This document shows, piece by piece, positions 47,026 through 57,852 of a stretch of 64,000 nucleotides of DNA; within the stretch, counting starts at the first letter, position 1, and each line of letters begins with the position of its first letter. Made by a program: the position numbers and the translations under genes. The stretch spans positions 43,610,774 to 43,674,773 of the forward strand of contig JAPTYO010000001.1 in the NCBI GenBank assembly GCA_036873135.1, in the 5' to 3' direction. Origin of the DNA: Clarkia xantiana subsp. parviflora. Its lineage: Eukaryota > Streptophyta > Magnoliopsida > Myrtales > Onagraceae. The notes beneath the pieces were generated by a model. It made no database searches. It was not told the DNA's origin and saw only the letters and a list, made by a program, of their open reading frames with translations.

Positions 47026-48100
47026 CAGTGTTATCAGAACCGGACCGGACCGGCGGTCCGACCGGGTTCGAACCGGAACTGGAGCCCTCTACGGTCCGGT
47101 TCGAACAATTTCGGAGGATGCAAGTAAGCTCGGTTCGAAATGCCGGTTTTCGGTGAACCGGCCGGTTTTGAGTGAACCGGACGGTTCACCGGTTCGGACT
47201 TCTTCATTAAAAAAAAAAAAAAAAAAGTTTCTAGATTTCTAACTGAGCGCCGCAACAGAGAAGACCGAAAACTGGAGGGCCTCGACAACATCGGAAGCCA
47301 CCACCGCACAACACGAACCGAAGGGGGAGGAGAGGGAGTGTGGGTGGGTAACGTAGACAAAGAAGATATGATACGATTTCAAGCATCGTCATTGCTATCA
47401 GCATCCTAATCTGTCAGAATCTACTCCAAATTTCTTCAATTCTCAATCGCGTTATTGTTCATCTCTTGCTTTGCTCCGCTTCTCCCGTTTTTACTGGATG
47501 ATTGTCGGCTTTTGAGCTTGAATTCTGACATTCAGGAGAAGCTGAATGTTGCAGAAGAAGAAGAAGGACGCCATTTTTATATGTCAAGAGAGAGAACATA
47601 AAAGAATAAAACACAAGAAAGTAGAAGAATTCATATGGTAAGACTATCAACTTCTTATGTCATGAGAAAGGAGGTGAGTGGAGGGGTACGTGAGTGGGGG
47701 AGGTGAGGGGCTAGTGGGAATTGGGAAGGGTGAGGAGAGGGACCGGTTGAACCGTGAACCGGTACCCTTACCGATCCGATGTCTGGTCCGACCGCCGTCG
47801 GACCGGAACCGGACCCCTCCACGGTCCGGTTTGCTTATTTCCGGAGGATGTAAGCGAACCCGGTTCTGAAGTCCTGTTTTCACCGAACCGGCCGGTTTTG
47901 GGCGAACCGGGCGGTTACTTACAGAGAGGCAGGTCCCGGTCCGAACTAAAACCTACAGAAGGGTTAACTTACAAAGAGGCTCTACAAATCTGCATTTTTT
48001 ACTCAAACCGGTCGGACCCGGTTCGGACCGAGTCCGACCGGACAAACCGGGAACCGGTGGCCCTACCGGTTCAGGCCCCGGTCTGGTTTCGATAACACTG
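47026..48100. mobile_element. 1.1-kb hAT element, CCGGTC-rich, with internal direct repeats
   Basis: Perfect 8-bp duplication GTTTTAAC (47018-47025, 48101-48108). TIRs CAGTGTTATCAGAACCGGACC and the inverse of GGTTTCGATAACACTG. The block 47075-47190 (ACGGTCCGGTT, TTTCGGAGGATG, GGTGAACCGGCCGGTTTTG) is repeated in direct orientation at 47800-47915, so the element looks partly doubled. The middle (47220-47700) has no such motifs and may be captured DNA. No transposase domain. Confidence 0.9.
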
Positions 48101-48108
48101 GTTTTAAC

Positions 48109-48322
48109 CTCGATCTACTGACTTAAAAGGAAAATTATAATTGTAATTATTTACTTAATTCTTTTATATCAAATTGGGACCAAAGTTTGTACGTGTCTCA
48201 ATGAATGACTTGATTGTAAATTTGTTATATATAAAACTCGTTGGTAATGGAATGAAACAATGAGTGTACGAGTTTTTCTATCATACTCTAAGAGTACCAT
48301 ACTTTTGATACTTTATTTTGAA
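48109..48322. other. Intergenic DNA
   Basis: Nothing supported. Confidence 0.3.
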
Positions 48323-48770
48323 TTTTTCTATTACCCTAAATGTGAACCCTAAAGGAAAATTAATATTATTAATAGTATAATGCAAATATTAGGTGTGGTT
48401 AAAAAAATTCATATTTTTTTCATACTTTTAAAGTTTTACATATGTTACAATTAAGTCCACCCTAATAATAATAAAAAAAATCAAAAGCATGGTGCTCTTG
48501 GAGCATGGTAGAAAAATCATTAATTTATGCAAGATTTTATGGGCCTTTCAATCATGCTCCACAAGCAGCATACAACTTTTTTTTTCTATTGCCCTAAAAG
48601 ATGAACCCTAGAAAAAAATTGATATTATTAATAGTATGATGCAAATATTACGTGTAGTTAAAAAATTTCATACTTTTTTATACTTTTAAAGTTTTACATA
48701 TGTTACTATTAAGTCCACCCTAGTAATAAAAAAAGCAAAAGCATGGTGCTCCAAGAGTATGGTAGAAAAA
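48323..48770. repeat. Direct duplication of about 195 bp, 258-bp spacing
   Basis: 48323-48518 and 48581-48770 share TGAACCCTA, TATTATTAATAGTAT, ATGCAAATATTA, CATACTTTTAAAGTTTTACA, TTAAGTCCACCCTA and CAAAAGCATGGTGCTC in the same order. The GCATGGTGCTC / GAGCATGGT ends hint at a nested TIR element that inserted twice or was tandemly duplicated. Confidence 0.85.
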
Positions 48771-50500
48771 TATTGATTTTATGGACCGACGTGTTTGTAA
48801 TATCAAGTTAAATAGATTCGGTAGGTAACTCACATATTGTCTCGCCCTACGATGGGTTTAGTATGAGTTTTGAAAATCGACTCACCACAAGTGGTTTGTG
48901 TACGATTACTTGGTACTTCATTCACTTATACGTTTAAAATTATCGTTAAATATATTTCAAACGTAAAAAAATAATCGGGTACTTCTAAACCATCACAACT
49001 AAGTCCTAATAGTTTATACAGATGTTACACTTATGTCAAATCGGACTACACACGATTGGTTCCATTAATTCTCAGTTGAGTTAGAACAATATTGTAGTAT
49101 TATTATAAATTGTTATGTCTTGATTATGACATTTAAAAGCTATTCGGATAACTTTGTAATATTAAAATGTATTTAACAATAATTTTGGATGTTTAATTAA
49201 AGGAAATATCAATTACTGTCGTGTAGAAATATGTTGTATATTTTAAAACACGTTGATACAAAAAATCATTTTTCAAACATATATTGTGTGTCTTGCATAA
49301 TTTTAATCGTAATACAATATTTGGATGAGGTATGTAATTTATTTATTTTTTTGCCAGCAAAATAAATGGGCTAGTAGTGGCGACCTTAGGCTCATCCTGC
49401 TACGTAATGTTCAAGCTCTTCTGCTCACGGTCTGAGTTTTTTCCGACCAGACTTAGCAAGCAAACAGCGCATCCATTAGCCAATGAGGTATGTAATAGAA
49501 TACTTATAAAGTGAAATTTTTCACTAACATAACGGGGAAATTGAAATTGTTGGATGCACATAATTCCACAACGAAGTTTGGGATGTAAGATACTCCCAAG
49601 GCCAAAATTGGGGGGCAACAACGATGCAAGTTAAAGCAACGTTAATTTTTCTAAAAGTGTCATATTAAACAAATGGTCTATTTGCTCGGAATTTTTTTTG
49701 TCGCGTTGGTAAAGTAAAAGTTGTTCGCACGCGTAAATAAAGTGGATAGAGCGTGGTACTATTATATTTCGTACGTAAATCAATAACCCAATAATTAATG
49801 AAAACAAAGTTCAGGTACTTAATTAAATTAACTAATACCACAGTTGGGATGCAATAGTATAATTATTATTATTGTTAATATTAAAAAAGTACTGGATTAG
49901 TCTGTTGACTTGTTTTCCAGCAATATAATAATAATGCAGAAAAAGAAAACTATAAAAATACTATTTTATTTTATCGAAAAAATAATTTTAAATTATAAAT
50001 ATAAAATTAGTCTTTAGCACCCAAAAAAGTATCAATATTTAACTACAACATATTTTGGCCGAAACTACAACATTGATTTTTTTTTTGTTTAAATACTAAT
50101 AATTATAATTAAAAAAATATATGTGAATATTATATTAAAATAATATATTTGTATAATATTTATTAATCTTTAATTTTATATAAAATATAGATGATTAACG
50201 ACTGTGTTTTATTTAAGAATCTTTAAAATCATTATACAAAACTTCAAATTAAGCGTTGATTATGCACCATGATCTAATTTAACACATTACAATTTTATAA
50301 TGATAATAAAAAAAACATAAAAGATGAATTTTTTTAAAAAGTTAGGAGAACTAGAACTAAATGAAGGATCGTAAAAAATAAAAAACTCACTAAAGTACTA
50401 ACTAATAATAATAATATATTATAACCGAGTTCGCAAATTTCAATAATGTCGCTAAACATACATAGACGAGCCTCCTAAGTGGGACGCAATACGTAACAAA
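48771..50500. other. Gene-free AT-rich region
   Basis: No supported gene. It contains copy 2 of the 120-bp dispersed repeat (49349-49468) and is otherwise unremarkable. Confidence 0.4.
49349..49468. repeat. 120-bp dispersed repeat, copy 2
   Basis: See 33368-33489; shared core GCTACGTAATGTTCA and the flanking GACCTTAGGC and CCGACCAGACTTAGC. Confidence 0.75.
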
Positions 50501-50518
50501 ATTTGTATGCTACAAAAT

Positions 50519-50731
50519 TCAAATTCTAGGCAAAACACTCGCAACAGAATTAACCTGTCGATAAATATGTTTGAGTTTGTTTTTATTAAACATTATCAAT
50601 AGATTCATGCAATTCAAAATATTAGACATGAATTTCAAGTTAAGGTCTACAATCTCATAAATAAGCTGTTGATAATCAGTTTTATCCCTTTTATCCCGGA
50701 CTTCTAGAGTCAAGTTATTTGCGGTTCCCAA
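50519..50731 (-). pseudogene. RNase H-like (RVT_3) fragment
   Basis: The minus-strand frame with QQLIYEIVDLN...KLKHIYRQVNSVA resembles the C-terminal part of the domain at 51683-51913 (NLIYLLFDCKNLL...RHIYRKANKVA). The N-terminal catalytic region is missing. Probably a decayed transposon or gene fragment; support is by motif only. Confidence 0.45.
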
Positions 50732-51451
50732 GTAGCGGGAGAACCTGGAATCTTATTTATGTTAATGTCGCGGATTACTACCCAAACTATTGTTTTTCCT
50801 GAGTTTCCATGTGAAGCATCATTCGTGTTAAGTCATAGTTTAGTTACTTATGCATTATGCGATAGAATGTTCAAACTTGTTTTTATTTAGAAGTTATTTT
50901 TATTCGAACAAATGTGAATAATTATAAAATAATAGTTATACACTTACATCCAATCAATTCAAGTGTTATTCATAGTTCTTTGCATTTATCATCAGATTTA
51001 TCAGTATTTTATAATATTTCTTTAAATTTCCATAATTTAGACCTATTAGGTTCGATCGAACCCAACAACAACTATATAAAGTACAATTGAACTTAGTTGC
51101 ACCCTTATTATGTTCAATCAAACCTAGTTACAGCCTACATTCTTGCTGCTTCGAATATGAACCCAGCAGTTGGGGTTTAGATTCGAACCTAGATTTGATC
51201 AAAGAAATTGAATTTTTTGTGTAAAAAACTTGATGAATACGACGGCGAATAATATAAATAATCTAGTGAAGAATGAATATATAAAATGTGTTTTTGACAT
51301 TTCATCTAAACATAATTAAACATTGACAAATGTATGTGACTAAAAGAATAATTTAAACCAAAATTCACATTAACTACATTACTACTTACAGATCCAGATC
51401 TCCTGCCCACTCTCTGTGTCCTAAATCGTATCTCACTGTTAAGATCTCAAA

Positions 51452-51913
51452 ATGAAAATATTAAATTTAAAGTTACATATCGATATATTAACAATGAGGT
51501 GTGAAGGTGTATTGAGAAATGAGTTTGGAGAATGGATTAGAGGTTTCCAAAGAAGACTGGGGATCTCGAATAATCTTGTGGCCGAAATATGGGCTATAAG
51601 AGATGGTTTACTGCTTGCAAAAGATTTGAACATTGAGTCAATCTACGTCGAATCAGATGCAAAAGAAGCAGTAAAATAGATCGTGGATAATACTCATGAA
51701 GATAGGAATCTAATTTATTTATTGTTTGATTGCAAGAATCTCCTCATGTCTTTCAAACGGTTTAAAATCAGACATATTTACCGAAAAGCAAATAAGGTTG
51801 CAGATTATCTTGCTAAGAAGGCGGTGAAGATGAATGGTCGTTTTGTCCTTTTAGAAGATATTGCACCTGCTTTAAGACATTTAGTTATGTTCGACGCTTT
51901 TGGACAAACATAA
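51452..51913 (+). pseudogene. RNase H-like (RVT_3) domain with an in-frame stop
   Basis: The frame reads CEGVLRNEFGEWIRGFQRRL, AEIWAIRDGLLLAKDLNIES, YVESDAKEAVK, then TAG (51677-51679), then continues in the same frame with LIYLLFDCKNLL and IYRKANKVADYLAKKA. AEIWA-R-GL, ESDA and the R-AN-VAD-LAK ending are hallmarks of the plant RNase H-like domain found in LINE-like elements and domesticated copies. The first catalytic Asp region is absent, so it is truncated as well as stopped. No LINE reverse transcriptase lies next to it. Confidence 0.75.
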
Positions 51914-52570
51914 GATAGACAAGTGTTGGTAGTTTAGTTTTTTTTTTTTTTTGTAAGTCTATTCATTTAAAAAAAAAAGAACAATGAGACATGATCCGAT
52001 ACATGAATAGTGAGAAATGTGATCTGAATAAAAAAAAAAAAAAAAAGAGAGATTTAGAAAAGCGAGGAAATATCCAGGAGGTATCCTCCTTGATCACCGG
52101 TCCCACGCGTTGTCACAGCTAGGAGGAAGTGATCCACAGGTTTGGAGAGAGAAGAGAGCTGAGCTTAGCCGAGAGAGAAAAAGGGTGAATTTTGTTTAGA
52201 GAAGAAGAGATCAGATCAGTCAGAAAGAGAGTAGTAGTTGCCTGCCATTGTTTATGCACCAAGAATCTTTACTTTTGGTGTATTCAGTTCAGTCCACTGT
52301 GCTGTGGGTGGGCTGCCATTTCTTCACTCTAATCTCTACTTTTATTATTAATTAATTATTTGTTTAACTATTAAAGCTTCTTTCTTGTACAGAGAGTCAG
52401 ACCCATATACTGATATACATATACTACAGTGTTTGTGAGAGACGAAGAAGAAGAAGAAGGCCACTGAAGAATGAGACTCTGCTTCTGCTTCATCACCAAA
52501 GCTACACCACAATCTCTGCTCCAGCAACCTACATTAGCCGCCGCCGCCGACACTCAGGGCCACCATCATC
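51914..52570 (+). promoter_or_regulatory. PBL8-like kinase upstream and 5' UTR region
   Basis: GA-rich blocks (AGAGAGAAGAGAG, GAGAGAGAAAAAG) at 52140-52230 and a GAAGAAGAAGAAG run before the ATG suggest a GA-rich plant 5' UTR. No convincing TATA box was found. Confidence 0.4.
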
Positions 52571-55308
52571 ATGGGCAATTGCGGCACTAGAGAGGAATCT
52601 GCTGTTGTCTCCAATGCCCATGCTCAAGGTCAGATCTGCTCATTTCCCTCCCTTTTCACATCATCGTCATCTTCGCTGCGCTTAATTTTCGATACGTTTT
52701 GGACAATTTTGATTTGGTTACTTGGATACGAGAGATTAAGAGTTTTGATTATGGATTTCTGTAATTTGGTTCAGCAGCTCAACAGATGCTCTCACCGTTA
52801 CCTCTGAAAAACCAACAATCTGACAAAAAACACAGCCGCTCCGTATCAGATCTGAGCGATTCTTCGACGCCACGGAGTTTCGAGGACTGGAGCAAGAATT
52901 CTCTCCTCTATACGCATGTGATTGCATTCACGCTCTATGAGCTCGAGACCATCACCAAAAGCTTCCGCTCTGATTACATTCTTGGAGAAGGTGGGTTTGG
53001 GACTGTGTACAAAGGTTACATTGATGAGAATGTGAGGGTTGGACTCAAGTCACTGCCCGTAGCTGTTAAAGTTCTCAACAAGGAGGGTCTTCAAGGCCAT
53101 CGCGAGTGGCTTGTATGTACTATCTCCTAATTTTCCATCTACAGATTACGATAATAAACAGTATACTCATGTTCTTCGTGTTGATTTCATTTATCAGACG
53201 GAAGTCAACTTTCTTGGGCAGCTTAGGCATCCTAATCTGGTCAAGCTGATAGGATATTGCTGCGAGGAAGATCACAGATTACTTGTTTACGAGTTTATGT
53301 TCCGCGGAAGCCTGGAGAATCACCTGTTTCGAAGTGCGTACTATACTTTCACCTCTCTCTGTGGGATTTGCTTTTACTTTCATGAACATGCAACCAAAGC
53401 TTGTGATAGTGCTGCTTCATATCCAGTTAACAAAGCAATTCTTTTCAACATAGTAACTGTATAGAGTGTGTTTGCTTAGTGAGCCAAATCCTCACATTTT
53501 TGCAACGATATTCTCTTGCTTTATGGGCTACACAATCCAACTTATCTAAAGTCTTCTTAACTTGCTGTCATTATGGTGTTTTTCATGGATCAGAAACAAA
53601 AGGTCAATTCTATGATTTGTGTGTACTTTTAGCATCCAAAATAAGTTTTGGTCATTATTACTAAGTTGGTGCAGGATCTAATATACCCCCAATATCTTGG
53701 ATAAATGGTCCTGGATTCGACCAGATATTTTGTGTTTGTAAAGGCTTTCTGGTCAGTCGTTGTAGTTGTATTTGATGCAAATGACCTTTTGGTTTCAAGT
53801 AATGATTAGAGGAAAAATCAACAACGATTTTTTTTAGGGTCAGAAAACTCATGCAGACCAAGTATATTCTTAGTTTTCTGATATTAATTCCAGGTCCTTA
53901 ATTATTATTAATGTTAGTTACATAATTAGTATCCAACAACTCAATCTAATCAATGTGCTCTTTCCCTGAGGTAATTTAGAGGCCACTGTTCCCTTATCAT
54001 GGTCCACAAGAATGATGATTGCTTTGGGTGCTGCCAAAGGACTTGCTTTCCTCCACAATGCTGAAAGGCCTGTCATTTACCGGGACTTCAAGACATCAAA
54101 TATATTGCTCGACTCTGTAAGTAGTATTCAACATTCGATCATGGCATGCGCAAAGGGCTCAGTTGGGTTGGTCATAGAAGTCAAATCAACTGTCTTTCAA
54201 TGTGCAGGACTATACAGCAAAACTTTCAGATTTTGGTCTTGCAAAAGCTGGACCTCAAGGTGACGAGACCCATGTATCAACACGTGTAATGGGTACCTAC
54301 GGTTATGCTGCCCCAGAATACGTAATGACTGGTATGCCTCACTCATTCTCAAGTTACTCGTATTTACTCTTTACCTTATAAGTTAGTTTTAAAAGCTGCT
54401 AGGAAGAAGTTAAGTTTTCACTCGAAGGGGATTGATATAGAATAATCGAATGCTAGGCATCAGAGTGTAACTATTGGGGCAGTAAGGCCATCAGTCACCG
54501 AATATATCTTGCACAAAACTTAACAATATAATCTTGCTACAAATTTACTTAATGTTATTATTTTGAATACTAGTATGAAAGTTAAGACTAACCACCTGAC
54601 CAGATGACAAACATCTCACATGTGGGCTGAGACATATCCCATTAGGCCATTACCATGTTAAAGTTAAGACTAACCACTTAACCAACTGTCTAAAAAGTGA
54701 TAGGTGAATGTGTGATTTAATCTTTATTTCAACAACTGCTAATATACCATCCCCTCTGTGTGGGAAAGCCACTGGATTTATACATCTCATTGTTACTATG
54801 AACAGGGCATTTGACTGCACGAAGCGATGTGTACAGCTTTGGAGTCGTTCTCTTGGAGCTTCTGACAGGGAAGAAATCTGTTGACAAGACCAGACCAAGC
54901 AAGGAGCAGAACCTTGTTGACTGGGCCCGCCCGAAGCTCAATGACAAGAGAAAACTGTTGCAGATAATCGACCCGAGGTTGGAGAGCCAATACTCGGTCA
55001 GAGCAGCCCAAAAGGCATGCAGCCTCGCTTACTACTGCCTCAGCCACAATCCAAAGGCAAGGCCATTGATGAGCGACGTGGTTGAAACCCTCGAGCCTCT
55101 GCAAGGAAGCAGCAACAGCTCAAGTGAAGTATCATCGTCACTGAACCATAGGATGGTGGTTACAGGGACAGGGCCTTTTGCCATGGGTGGGGTCCCCGAC
55201 TATAGGACCCGTCGAAGGTTGAACCAAAACGTGGGGCCCGGTGCTATATGTCGGTCGCCTAACCCGAATTGTTCTCCAGGTGGGCCTGCGGCTTGTCGGG
55301 TTAGGTAA
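52571..55308 (+). CDS. PBL8: Receptor-like cytoplasmic kinase VII, PBL8-like, six exons
   Basis: Ser/Thr kinase expected at the plasma membrane downstream of immune receptors. Exons: 52571-52628, 52775-53112, 53198-53333, 53980-54116, 54208-54331, 54806-55308; 1,296 nt, 431 residues, all GT-AG. MGNCG gives N-myristoylation (Gly2) and palmitoylation (Cys4). Kinase features: glycine loop [11 protein letters not shown], catalytic Lys in [10 protein letters not shown], catalytic loop [15 protein letters not shown], activation segment [21 protein letters not shown], and the [29 protein letters not shown]. The C-terminal tail ends [28 protein letters not shown], characteristic of Arabidopsis PBL8 (At5g01020), which the whole protein closely resembles. 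Exon 2 begins at a CAGCAG (NAGNAG) acceptor, so one residue may be variable. The long intron 3 (646 bp) shows no insertion. Confidence 0.95.
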
Positions 55309-56455
55309 AAAAAAAGGAACTTTGTGTAATGTAATTCCTTTTGAGTGTGCCTCTTTAACTTCCCTTGGTACCTGTTTTTCTCCCAAGTGATGGAAGTTGC
55401 TCTCACTAGAAGGAAAGTGTATGGTTTGAGTTTGTTTTTGTTTTTTGGATTGTTTCTAGCTTGAGCAGAAGGGTTTAGGGTTTGAAGTTTGTTTCAGCCC
55501 TCCCATGATCTCTCACTCTCTCACTGCCTAACACTCTTATCTCTGTATTTATATTTGCTCTGTTCTGATCTGAGTTGCCAATGCCATGTCAAATAGATAA
55601 CTTTTGGCACAAGTCCTCTGTTTCTTCTTCTTGTGTAATTGAGACCCTCTTAGTAGGAACTTTTGTTGGTTGTCCTTCTGGACTGAGTTGCTTGAAGAGT
55701 GAAGATGGGTTCAGTCTCATATCTTGCAATTAGTTCAATTGTATTGTTGCCTCACTTTTTCACATTGAGTCGAGTCAAGTCCAACATTGATATCAATCAT
55801 CTATATAAGTAGTTCATTGGCTTATGTATATATTTTTAACTATCTACCGATGTGAGACTAACATATTCATGTTAGAGTTCACTTTAACACTTTATAGAGT
55901 TCACTTTAACACTTTCCGCTCTGTAAGAGCTCTTTAATTCAACAGATCAGATTAAACATTGTCAATCAGAACCAAATTTTAATACTGTATTAGATTTTAA
56001 CACTGGGTTGAGCCAAACCTAACGATCCAGTAGAGAGTAATTAACTACGCAAGTGATATTCTATTTTAAAACCAAATAATGATATGGCAAGGTGAGGTTC
56101 TATTTATAATTATTATTTACTCTCACGAGTATAACTCACGTACACTTTCGTGGATGTGTCTATCTCTCTACGAGGAACCGTCTTAGATGAATCCAAGCAT
56201 TTCCGTATTTAAAGTCTTTTTTAGAGTAGTAGTGGTGCGAGGTTTAGATTTTTCCAGTATGATTTACAAACATTGTGCTTCTTTTATTTTTACTAATATA
56301 GCGGATTTAGTTATAATATAAAAATACTTTTAAATGTAAGATACTTTCTTAACTACACTAAGACGAATTTGTATCGTACTATTAAGTATTAATAATATGA
56401 ATAATAATGTCAATTGTTCAATAATATATTTAAGTCAATTATTATTTATTAATAT
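55309..56455. other. PBL8 3' flank and intergenic DNA
   Basis: 55309 to about 55650 is probably 3' UTR. A short local duplication (TTAGAGTTCACTTTAACACTTT, about 55874 and 55897) is present. No further gene is seen. Confidence 0.4.
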
Positions 56456-57417
56456 TGTCAGACCTAAAATCTGACCTAAGGCGAATTAGGTTTTGAAAAA
56501 CGATGGATTTTTTAAAAGAGTCGCCACTAATTAATTATTAGGCTAACTAGAAGCCTAAATTACCTGGAGAATAACGAATTAAACACCTAGTTATCAAATC
56601 GGTCTACGATCAGAATTTCAAGTTCGAGGGTTCTGTTACGAATTTAAAACACATAGTAATAACATCGCCCTTTCGTTACTCAATTCATTAATTGTCATGC
56701 ATTACTCTAACATGTAAAACTTCACATTATAAACATATTAAAATTTCTACTCTAAAAAATTATCAATTATAGAATATTATTAATAAAAATTAGTATAATT
56801 CTTAACCTAACCATTATCAAGCATCCTAACTAAATGATACATATTTTATTGTATAATATTATAAAAATATATAAGAAATCTAACTAAACTAAACTGCATG
56901 CATGTATGTTAACATAAAATGTTATATATATCCATGCACAGAAGTCAAACCTGATTACGAAGGAGGTGAGGTACGGAACCGAGGTGAGGTAGAATCAGAC
57001 GGCTGTGGATGTGGGCTCTCCAGAGGTAGCAGTGGTGGGTGATGGTTTCTGATGGGTTCCGATGTAATCGTTAGCCCCGTTAACAGCCAATGGACGGCGA
57101 GTAGGTCCAGTGGGCCTCGGGAAAAGCCTAGAAGGCCCAGAGGCCCAGCACGAAGGGTCCCGACTTTAGCGGTCCCGATGTATGAGCTGAATGCTCCCGA
57201 TGATAAGCCTCTGAGTAGGCCCCGATATGCCTTAGTAAAGGCCCCGATAATGAAGCCCCGCAGAGGCTGGACCTGTCCCGTAGAGACTGAAGGTCCTGGG
57301 TGGTGATCTAGAATGAGACAACTCTGGAGTCTCCGACGGGAATCGGGACTTGTGATCAGAGGATAAAGACCGAGAAATCCGCTTACTAGATAGAGTAGTG
57401 GAAGACGGTTATTCCCC

Positions 57418-57537
57418 GAGATACGCAGGGCGTGCCCGAGATACGCGGAGTACGGGTAAGATACGCGGAGCGTGGGGCAAGATATACGGAATCCCGACCG
57501 AGATATGCGAAATCGTGGCGAGATACACGGAATCATG
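57418..57537 (+). repeat. U3 tandem repeats, about 20 bp x 6
   Basis: Units GAGATACGC(G/A)GGGCGTGCCC-like start at 57418, 57438, 57458 and continue with more divergence to about 57537. They lie about 50 bp upstream of the TATA box, where plant LTRs often carry enhancer-like repeats. Confidence 0.85.
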
Positions 57538-57584
57538 GGTAAAACTGCCAGGCGCAGTAACAGGTAACTGAGTAACTTCCCCTC

Positions 57585-57595
57585 CTATATAAAGG
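57585..57595 (+). promoter_or_regulatory. Gypsy LTR TATA box inside an inverted repeat
   Basis: CTATATAAAGG is flanked by GTAACTTCC-CCTCC on the left and GGAGGAAGTTAC on the right, which can pair with a two-base bulge, leaving the TATA in the loop. Confidence 0.75.
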
Positions 57596-57852
57596 AGGAA
57601 GTTACCTCAGAAAACCCTAATCATCTAATACGAACTTAGAACTTTTGCTTACCAACCCATTGATCACATACTCATTTAAGCATCGGAGAGGGATTCTGGG
57701 TCACCACCCAGGTCATCCCCTTTTGCAGGATTACGCGGAGCCCAGAAGTCCAGAGCTTTCCGTCAAGGACGTAACGGAGCTTCGCCCGTGATCCAACATT
57801 GGCGCCGTCTGTGGGAAACTTACGAAAAGTCAAGATAGCTTCTACCAGATCA

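Larger units (their letters stand above)
56456..57798 (+). repeat. Gypsy 5' LTR (left edge uncertain)
   Basis: The right edge is firm: ...GATCCAACA just before the PBS. Inside are tandem repeats, a TATA box and TTTAAGCATCGGAGAGGG. The left edge cannot be fixed without the 3' LTR; if it starts at TGTCAG (56456) the LTR would be 1,343 bp, with TGT...ACA ends. Confidence 0.55.

Noticed and set aside
47034..48095. Several ORFs in the 47-48 kb element
   Set aside because: Low-complexity translations of CCGG-rich repeats; no transposase motif found.
57418..57537. CRISPR-like array
   Set aside because: Repeats are contiguous with no spacers and lie in a plant LTR.
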